The position numbers and the translations under genes were made by a program. Positions 57,004-64,000 of a DNA stretch of 64,000 nucleotides are shown in pieces. This DNA comes from Aplectana chamaeleonis (Eukaryota; Nematoda; Chromadorea; Rhabditida; Cosmocercidae), in NCBI GenBank assembly GCA_029168955.1, contig JAPDOI010001340.1:124001-188000 (forward strand). The letters run 5' to 3'. Position 1 is the first letter of the stretch; the number at the start of each line of letters is the position of its first letter. The notes below the pieces were generated by a model that saw only the letters and a program-made list of their open reading frames with translations, was not told the DNA's origin and did not search any database.

Positions 57004-58065
57004 TAGTAGAGAGTAGGAAGGCTCAAGATTCTAATAATGCTGCAGAGCGTTTGCTACCTAGCATTGTACTCATGTTCAGCTCAGAACTTGTTGTGAAACA
57101 TCCCCGAGAGTGCAGTGATGCACACAAGCTCTCCCTATCAGACAATGGGGCCGAAACTGGATGGCTTATGTTGTGAAATGATGGAAATCACTAACAAGAA
57201 AAGTGAAGCATAGAAATATGCATGTAGTCGGGAGGTAGAGCTACAGAGTAAGTTCAACCAGTGTGAAGGTCTGCATCGCGGCCACATAAATTTCACGGAA
57301 GACTATGAAATCAACGGAAGCCTAGAAATATGAAAAAACGGAAAATCAATTGACTCTGCTCAGGCGATATGTCTACGCTCGCCTTGATGCGGCGGCTCAC
57401 GCCGGGTAAAGACGGCATACACGATCAAAGTTATATCGAGTTTATGTCATCAATCGAAGGTTTGGAGCTGGTGGTATTGGAAAGTGATTAAAATACACAG
57501 CAAAATGCTATGTAAGCGAAGAAATAACGGGCTGTTTTTGTATGAGAATTAAAATGGGCGAGTAACCACCAGATACGCCCAACTGAAGTAGCGAAGCCAT
57601 GAATAAAATCTCAGAACGCCCGCGGAAATTACCGGCATTGGGCGCGAGGCGGGGGTTCGGGAGCGGACTCTTCAGGGATGTAAGGATCAGGGATGTGCGG
57701 AAATTTTTTTCGGAAACAGAAAACAGAAAAAAATCTCCAAAAATGGGCAGAAAACAGAGAATTTTTGAAAAAACAATAAATGGTGTTCAGTGTACAGTAT
57801 TTGAGATTTTTTACAGCATTAAACTTTTGACGCATTTACCCGTGATTAACGGTTCCTTTGCACAATACCCGAAAACCAACAGTTGACCAGTTGAAGGAGT
57901 GCAGACATCCGAGACATGCAGATTATAGGTGCAAAATGTCCCTTTAACAACCCTTTTCCGGAACACTCAATCATTTGGTCGGCAGCTCATTATGAGCAAA
58001 GAACACATAGATTCAGTCGAAGCAGACTTGCCCTCCTCTAATAGTAAGGCACACATTTTGACGAT
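57004..58065. other. Anonymous DNA
   Basis: No exon with convincing splice sites was found. 57,690-57,790 is A-rich. The missing upstream exons of the kinase-like gene were searched for here on the minus strand without success. Confidence 0.4.
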
Positions 58066-58071
58066 AATTGT

Positions 58072-58092
58072 GGTGCGCGCGAAGCGCGCACC
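58072..58092. repeat. Perfect hairpin with GAA triloop, second copy
   Basis: GGTGCGCGC, GAA, GCGCGCACC. Same design and same AATTGTGGTG lead-in as the hairpin at 29,719-29,741. Confidence 0.85.
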
Positions 58093-58268
58093 TGATTCGG
58101 AAAAGGATTGCTTCTGAGCACAACCCTCATTCCAGAATCTCGGCTCGGGAGAAACCTTGAAACAAGGGATTCTCACAAAAGATGGAGCAGTAAATGTTCT
58201 CAACGTTGCCCAATTTTCAGGAAAATCCACACAGTGGTTCTCGAGATATTAAATTTGTGAATTTTAAA

Positions 58269-58431
58269 ATGTGTGTGTGTGTGTGCATGTGCGTGTGCGT
58301 GCGTGTGCGTGTGCGTGTGCGTGTGCGTGTGCGTGTGCGTGTATGTGCGTTTGTGCGTGTGTGCGTGTGTGCGTGTGTTCGTGTGTGCGTGTGTGCGTGT
58401 GCGTGCATGCGTGTGTGCGTGCGTGCGTGAG
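58269..58431. repeat. (TG)n / (GTGTGC)n microsatellite
   Basis: About 160 bp of TG and GTGTGC/GTGCGT repeats, directly left of the large palindrome. It makes artificial Cys/Val and His/Thr frames. Confidence 0.95.
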
Positions 58432-59027
58432 TAAAAAAAAAGTTAAGAAGAGTCAAAACGTGTTGGTTTCGTCTTACGTTCAGTACTGAAAAGTCGGAAC
58501 TGACGGTTGTTCACCGCAGCTTCCCTCGCACTGCGGCACTCTTATAAGTTGCCGTACGGCCTCGTCCAGCAGACCGTGGAAGAGGTTTGAGGGGCCGGCC
58601 TACACCGGGAATTGGCCGGTATACCTTGTTTTTTAGCGTTTTACCGGGTTTTTTTCACTTATTATTTTTTGTAAGGACCAAATCCGCATTCTCATGAAGA
58701 GAGCACAGGAGTCGTTTTGTTATCCCTCCCTCTAACTCATTCCAGCGCAGTATGTCACAGAATTTGATTAGGATGAAGTTCAATGAAATTGATGATGAGA
58801 GTGGTGATGAAGTAAATATTTAAAACTGTTATAAAGTTCTCTGAGAGTTTTGGCCGAGAAATAGCCGCGAAACAGCCGCGAAATGCCTGTTTGCCGCGTA
58901 ATAGCCGCTAAATAGCCGCCAAATAATGCTCGCCGCGAAATAGCCGAGAAATAGCCGAGAAATAATGCTCTCCCGGTAGATATACGGAGCATTCCAGAGG
59001 CATGATTCAGATGTCAGCACCTCCGTC

Positions 59028-59142
59028 GGTTCAATTACCCAAGTTTAAGGTACTTGGACCTCGTTCAGCCTCTGGAGGCCCCGCCCAAGCGCTGGCGGCG
59101 CCAGATGGTGGCCCCGCGACGGTTGCGTCTTGGGCAATTTTG
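59028..59142 (+). ncRNA. SL1-like spliced-leader sequence with donor and Sm-like site (left arm)
   Basis: 59028-59049 matches the 22-nt nematode SL1 leader at 20 of 22 positions from memory, with the core AATTACCCAAGTTT exact and starting GGTT. It is followed at once by GT (59050-59051), as in an SL RNA donor. CCAAGT (59039-59044) pairs with ACTTGG (59052-59057), placing the AAG/GT junction in the loop. CTGGC-GGC-GCCAG (59092-59104) forms another hairpin, and AATTTTG at 59136-59142 resembles an Sm site. The body otherwise does not match the SL1 RNA that I know. It could be an SL RNA-derived module or a captured leader. Confidence 0.5.
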
Positions 59143-60395
59143 TTTACTTCTGAGTATTTCTCGGTTATATCTCGGCTATTGTTCGGCTACTTCTTGTCCG
59201 TTCCGTGAAAAGCCGAGAAATAGCCGCGAAATAGCCGGGAAAAAACCCACCAGGAGCCGCTGCGGAGCCTGGTGGGCTATTTCCCGGTCAACACTCTCAG
59301 AGTTACGAGCGAACCCGTAATGTTGAAGCTGCGCGCTAGGGCATTTATACTCATACGGCCCACACGCGCGGTACGCGCGTGACTCTAGGGCGCTGTGGAC
59401 TAGTACAGTGTTCAATCCAGCAATCATCTCTGAATTATCTGACTGTTTTGCTTCGCTTCAAGAGGTTCACGATTTGGCATAAAAATATTTGTGAGAAACT
59501 TGTTAAAAGAAGTGAAATACTTGGTGCATTTGATTTGTCATGGGATTTAACACAGAAGAAACACTAAAAGCTCGATGAAATGATGTACCACTAATTTGGA
59601 TGTGCGCTTTCTTACTAAAAATCGAAAAATTGAGTGTGGTTTTGAAAGAGCTAATCTCGCGCTCCCTGAGAACAATTGAATGCTCATTGTCAAAGTTTGC
59701 AAGTCTGAGCTCCTTGAAATATTATTTTGTGGCTCCCACCCTATTTCATTTTTGACGAATATATTCATTTCAGGGCTCAGTAAAACGCGCGTGATTTGGC
59801 CTTTCAAAACCACACTCAGTTTTTCGATTTTTAGTAAGAAAGCGCACATCCAAATTAGTGGTACATCATTTCATCGAGCTTTTAGTGTTTCTTCTGTGTT
59901 CCCATGACAAATCAAATGTACTAAGTATTTCACTTCTTTTAACAAGTTTCTCACAAATATTTTTATGCCAAATCATGAACCTCTCGAAGCGAAGCAAAAC
60001 AGTCAGATAATTAAGAGATGATTGCTGGATTGAACACTGTACTAGTCCACAGCGCCCTAGAGTTACGCGCGTACCGCGCGTGTGGGCCGTGTGAGTATAA
60101 ATGCCCTAGCGCGCAGCTTCAACTTGACGGGTTCGCTCGTTACTCTGAGAGTTTTGGCCGGGAAATAGCCCACCAGGCTCCGCAGCGGCTCCTGGTGGGT
60201 TTTTTCCCGGCTATTTCGCGGCTATTTCTCGGCTTTTCACGGAACGGACAAGAAGTAGCCGAACAATAGCCGAGATATAACCGAGAAATACTTAGAAGTA
60301 AACAAAATGGACCAAGACGCAACCATCGCGGGGCCACCATCTGGGGCCGCCAGCGCTTGGGCGGGGCCTCCAGAGGCTGAACGAGGTCCAAGTAC

Positions 60396-60417
60396 CTTAA
60401 ACTTGGGTAATTGAACC
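60396..60417 (-). ncRNA. SL1-like sequence, right-arm copy
   Basis: Inverted copy in the other arm, with identical leader and GT donor. The Sm-like position reads CATTTTG instead of AATTTTG, so the two copies differ there. Confidence 0.45.
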
Positions 60418-61120
60418 GACGGAGGTGCTGACATCTGAATCATGCCCCTGGAGTGCTCCGTATATCTACCGGGAGAGCATTATTTCTCGGCTATTTTTCG
60501 GCGAGCATTATTCGGCGGTTATTTAGCGGCTATTACGCGGCAAACAGGCATTTCGCGGCTGTTTCGCGGCTATTTCTCGGCCAAAACTCTCAGAGAACTT
60601 TATAACAAATTTAAATATTTACTTCATCACCACCCTCATCATCAATTTCATTGAACTTCATCCTAATCAAATTCTGTGACATACTGCGCTGGAATGAGTT
60701 AGAGGGAGGGATAAAAAAACGACTTCTGTGCTCTCTTCATGGGAATGCGGTTTTGGTCCTTACAAAAATAAAAATAAGTGAAAAAACCCGGGAAAACGCT
60801 CAAAAACAAGGTATACCGGCCAATTCACGGTGTAGGCCGGCCCCTCAAACCTCTTCCACGGTCTGCTGGACGAGGCCGTACGGCAACTTATAAGAGTGCC
60901 GCAGTGCGAGGGAAGCTGCGGTGAACAACCGTCAGTTCCGACTTTTCAGTACTGAACGTAAGACGAAACCAACACGTTTTGACTCTTCTTAACTTGCTCC
61001 AACGTCGTGTCAATGATTTCACCGCACAGCGACGTCAGTCGGCCGACACCGCAGTGCGGGCCGCACCGATGCCCCAGTCCTATATTATAACATGCCGGCA
61101 GACTGTGAAAAGGGCTTTAA

Positions 61121-61300
61121 TGTTGGAGTTGCCTAAGACTATCACAGTCCCCTAACAGTATCAATTTATCATCCACCACATTGTGGCCTATAAAAGCCTG
61201 AATCATCAGTACAGGTTCATGCTGCTGCATGTTCTGCTGTCGTCTCGACCCATAACTTTGGTCTTCGTCTGCCGAGCCATTACATTGGCGATCAGGATCC
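61121..61300 (+). promoter_or_regulatory. Possible Ty3/gypsy 5' LTR and primer-binding site
   Basis: A segment starting TGTTGGAG (61,123) and ending TTACA (61,286) has TGT...ACA ends and a TATAAAAG at about 61,189. It is followed directly by TTGGCGATCAGGATCC, of the form seen at primer-binding sites just after LTRs. No second LTR is in the window, so the LTR limits are inferred. Confidence 0.4.
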
Positions 61301-61452
61301 CCGAAGAACCCCACCCACTGTACGACTGGAGCTCCAATGCCCGATCCCCTGCCCCTCCTTCGACTGCGAGCACTGATGCTCCGAAGTAGTTTCTGACTGC
61401 CAGGCCAGCAGTTTCAGCTACTTCCACAGCTGGTCACTCGCCTCTTCAATGA

Positions 61453-61932
61453 ATTCCCCTCATCGCATGCGCCTTATCCGCTGCAGTTGACCCGTACGGA
61501 GATCTTGTATGCGACCTGCCGGTGTTTGCGTACGACAAGGAGGAAGACACAACCTTTGTTGCATGGTACACGCGGTATGGTCCAGTTATCGAGGATCGTG
61601 GAGCAGCACTGTCGGAAAACCTGACAAGGAATCTGGTTGTGGACAAATTGGACACTGCCACGTACAAGACGTGTGCTGACCACGTTCTACCGCTGAAGCC
61701 CAAGGATATCGATCTCAACACGACGGTGCAGAACCTCAAGAAATTGTTTGGTGAAAAGAAGACTCTCCTTCGCCGCTGTTTCCAGTTCCTGCCATCCCTG
61801 TGCCCTCCCTTGTCCAACTCCCACGCGCCCTATCGCGACTTCGGCAACACAATCAAGAGGAAGTTTGAGGATGCTGCTATGAAGGATGTTGATAGCGACT
61901 CGCTGAAGTGTCTGGTATTGGTAACTGGACCG
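61453..61932 (+). pseudogene. Ty3/gypsy gag, N-terminal part
   Basis: Open frame with DPYGDLVCDLPVFAYDKEED, TFVAWYTRYGPVIEDRGAAL, VVDKLDTATYKTCADHVLPL, VQNLKKLFGEKKTLLRR and SDSLKCLVLVTGP. This order is that of nematode Ty3/gypsy capsid-type gag domains (retrotransposon gag family). The frame is cut at the insertion near 61,933. No start codon is certain; the frame is open from 61,453 and includes a Pro/Ala-rich lead upstream in other frames. Confidence 0.75.
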
Positions 61933-62951
61933 GCATGTATGAACGCAATAGCTCAGGGAGTCGGGGGTCCGATTCGGCCACGATAGGCTTTCTAATCGGG
62001 TACCTAGTCGAGTTAAAAGGGACTTTTGGAGCAGCCCGTGCTGCTCCTAGGAGCACGTGGCCTGTTCGATAGGACTACGTGGCGCAGCGAGGCAAAACTT
62101 ATGCGGCACCCTATTTCCCACGCGGCAGCACGTGGCCTGTTCGATAAGACTACGTGGCGCAGAGAGACAAAACCCTTGCCGCGCCCCCGTTTCCCACGCA
62201 GCAGCACGTGGCCTGTTCGATATGAGCACGCGGCGCTGGGAGCGGGCTCCCACGCCTTCGATGGGAGCGGGTTTTCCCCCACCCCAACAAGGATACAGTT
62301 CAAGTCACGGCCCGCAGCAGGGGATCACCCCCACAGCAGCCCGCGACAGGGACATCACCCTCTCCACGGTCGACAGCTAGGGACCTCCCCTCGCTGAGGA
62401 CCGTGGGGGAGACCCCTTAACGGTTCAAAAATCGTCCAAAAAGTTACCCGTAGTCACCTTCCAGGAGCAGCCCCGAAAGGCGGACTCTCTCTGGGATCGG
62501 GCCCCTTATATACGTGCTGTGCGGCTGATATGCGCTGGGTCAGTTCTGATGCGATCGATCAACGTGTTCAATCATGGGTATTGTGGCTCGTTCGTCGTCC
62601 AAACTCATCGTAGTCGAATCAAAAGCGTATCGTGGCCGAGTGAAACGGCTATGATTGGCGGCACGTGCTTCTCACTTGGACGACGATTAGGCCACGTGGC
62701 GCACGGAAAGTACGTGGCCGTGTCATCGTCCAACCGCTTTGTAGTCGAGTCGAAAGCCTATCGTGGCCGAATAGGACCCCCGGCTCTCTGAGAGAAGGCT
62801 GAGGGGAATCGCATCGCGTCGCACCGCGCGCGAGAGTGAACGTCGAATGCTGAGACCCATGCGTGGAGGGAAGAGCGAGAGAGAACATTCAGCACGGAGA
62901 GTCTCACGCACAGGGTTTTCAAACCCCGTGTTAGCGTGTTCATGCATGCCG
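61933..62951. mobile_element. TIR element inserted in gag
   Basis: Left end GGCATGTATGAACGC and right end GCGTGTTCATGCATGCC are imperfect inverted repeats, and a stronger subterminal pair (GGGGGTCCGATTCGGCCACG near 61,966 and its inverse near 62,770) supports them. Inside, 62,052-62,230 holds two and a half units of about 75 bp, each with AGCACGTGGCCTGTTCGAT. CTTATATACG at 62,507 is TATA-like. No transposase is recognised. Confidence 0.65.
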
Positions 62952-63240
62952 CCCCTAGTCTCACTGACTCATCACACTCCGAGATTCGTCTACGACTGCT
63001 GAACCACATCAATCGATTGAAGGATGGTAAACCAATTCAGTTTTGGACGATTTTATTAACGAATGCGAAGCTTTCGAAGCACTGAAAGCCGACAATCGAT
63101 ACATGGAGAGCGAAAACGTGAATGCCGCTCATCAACACAAAGCACCGTTGATAACCCGTTATCCTCCTTACAATACAAACAACCGGAATCGCGCTACCTT
63201 CCTTGATGGGCACCGTCGTACCCCCACCAAACCGTAATCG
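62952..63240 (+). pseudogene. Ty3/gypsy gag, C-terminal part
   Basis: Reads SSHSEIRLRLLNHINRLKDG, then after a frameshift near 63,035 DFINECEAFEALKADNRYME and VNAAHQHKAP, as expected for the end of nematode gypsy gag before the zinc-knuckle region. It continues the fragment at 61,453-61,932 across the inserted element. Confidence 0.7.
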
Positions 63241-63442
63241 CTCTGAGGATGGACGGTCCCATTCCCAACCCAACCGCAACAAGACGCAACCCAGGGCCAG
63301 TAGCAATCCCCCAATGTGTTGTCTTTAAAGAGGCAGTCAACCTGAGGTCGGTGACGCCTAAATGCCTCCTATGGTTGCCACCTGAGAACGAGAATCATTC
63401 TCGAAGAGCAGCGTTGAATGCAAAACTCTCATTTGTCGACGT

Positions 63443-63681
63443 ACAGTTGACCGCAATGTTAAAAGGACATGGTGCGGTTGCGGACTCGCACTAAATTACG
63501 GTAGAATCTGGCACTTTGCCAGATTTCGTCATCGATCGGCGCCAACCGTCGTCTCTGTGCTCGCGAGAATAACAGCTGTGGCGCCGACCGATGACGAAAT
63601 CTGGCAAAGTGCCAGATTCTACCGTAGTTTTAGTGCGAGTCCGCAACTGCACCATGTCCTTTTAACATTGCGGTCAACTGT
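63443..63681. mobile_element. Near-palindromic MITE L, copy 3
   Basis: Starts ACAGTTGACCGCAATG, ends CATTGCGGTCAACTGT; almost the whole 239 bp folds back, with AAATCTGGCAAAGTGCCAG near each side of the centre. TA can be read on both flanks (GTACAG and CTGTAT). Very similar to 14,051-14,288. Confidence 0.88.
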
Positions 63682-63684
63682 ATT

Positions 63685-64000
63685 TGAACCTGCACCGCAC
63701 CAACCTACGAGGCGGGTGCCCAACACAGCGCCTTGGACTACTAGGCCACATGTTCCTATACGAGACACCTTTTCTGTTTTCTTACATACACTCCCTCCAC
63801 CGTTCTTCGTATTCATTGTAACCTTGATTGAAGTAGCAGTAGTAAATATGGGTTTCGGGAGCGTGCAAATGTGTCCATCTTTCAGATTTAATAAGTTTTC
63901 AACCTTGGATGATGGGATATCGGAATTTTTCAAATCGGAAAAAAAAGAAAATCATCAAACCGGGAGAATGTTAGATTCAAAAAACGATGTTGAAAATGTT
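63685..64000. other. Right edge, no gene recognised
   Basis: A minus-strand open frame (63,619-63,933) overlaps the MITE and shows no known domain. The rest is AT-rich. Confidence 0.35.

Larger units (their letters stand above)
58441..60993. mobile_element. Giant palindrome, about 2.55 kb
   Basis: The arms 58,441-59,675 and about 59,775-60,993 are near-perfect inverted complements. They begin AGTTAAGAAGAGTCAAAACG and end with its inverse, with a unique centre of about 100 bp. Within each arm are (i) a run of AATAGCCGCGA/AATAGCCGAGA units, about 10 bp each; (ii) a hairpin CCACCAGGAGCCGCTGCGGA and complement; (iii) an SL1-like sequence. No transposase is recognised; frames are mirrored on the two strands. 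The few differences between arms indicate a recent origin or ongoing homogenisation. Confidence 0.9.
61300..63440 (+). mobile_element. Ty3/gypsy-type retrotransposon, 5' part
   Basis: Contains the gag region (next entries) interrupted by a TIR element at 61,933-62,951. After 63,235 the sequence is too broken to show a clear zinc knuckle, though SKSSVECK-like residues fit the usual gag/pol border. A MITE follows at 63,443. Protease, RT and integrase are not in the window. Confidence 0.65.

Noticed and set aside
58194..58489. Cys/Val-rich and His/Thr-rich frames
   Set aside because: Translations of the (TG)n microsatellite on both strands; the (CA)n tract at 27,233 gives the same artefact.

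Overview
The window looks like nuclear DNA of a nematode. The evidence is a complete cuticle-collagen gene with short introns and a probable trans-splice acceptor, nematode-style CR1 and RTE retrotransposons, a Penelope-like element, a Ty3/gypsy gag of the type seen in nematodes, and a sequence close to the nematode spliced leader SL1. A rhabditid or strongylid worm is my guess; the sequence does not fix the species. Host genes are sparse. I can defend one complete gene (collagen, minus strand, about 18.1-21.2 kb) and the last two exons of a second (minus strand, 55.9-56.3 kb, probably CHK/DUF1679 kinase-like). Nearly everything else is mobile DNA, foldback DNA or simple repeats.

Layout. 1-6.6 kb: a long inverted-repeat element, with a TA-duplicating MITE and a second TIR element nested in its left arm. 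6.6-14.3 kb: MITEs, a foldback element, fragments of RTE-type retrotransposon 3' ends, a 1.9-kb inverted-repeat element and a near-palindromic MITE. 14.3-18 kb: mostly anonymous. 18-21.2 kb: collagen gene. 21.2-28 kb: foldback element, TTAA MITEs, purine tract, 20-bp tandem array, (CA)n. 28-33 kb: two 42-bp-period minisatellites, the larger about 2.5 kb. 33-38.4 kb: more MITEs and foldbacks. 38.9-43.5 kb: Penelope-like element with a truncated tandem copy, a GIY-YIG domain and a hammerhead-ribozyme-like motif in each copy. 44.6-48.1 kb: decayed CR1-like element on the minus strand. 48.4-53.2 kb: foldback element split by an almost complete RTE element that has a 12-bp target duplication and carries two nested MITEs. 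54.0-55.4 kb: three MITEs in a train sharing single TTAA-type junctions. 55.9-57 kb: 3' end of the kinase-like gene with a MITE upstream. 58.4-61.0 kb: a 2.55-kb palindrome containing the SL1-like sequence in each arm. 61.1-63.4 kb: Ty3/gypsy 5' end and gag, interrupted by a 1-kb TIR element, followed by another palindromic MITE.

How it fits together. The region records repeated insertion of elements into elements. The order is readable in several places: an empty site for the MITE at 137-617, the TSD of the RTE, and MITEs stacked on one TTAA. A large TTAA family set (TIR beginning AGGCAGTG) in at least six internal-sequence subfamilies is the commonest component, and no transposase for it is visible here. 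The retrotransposon ORFs all carry frameshifts or stops, so none appears autonomous as sequenced. The items most worth following are the SL1-like sequence inside the palindrome, the hammerhead motifs in the Penelope copies, the 42-bp heptad-coding minisatellites and the MITE trains.
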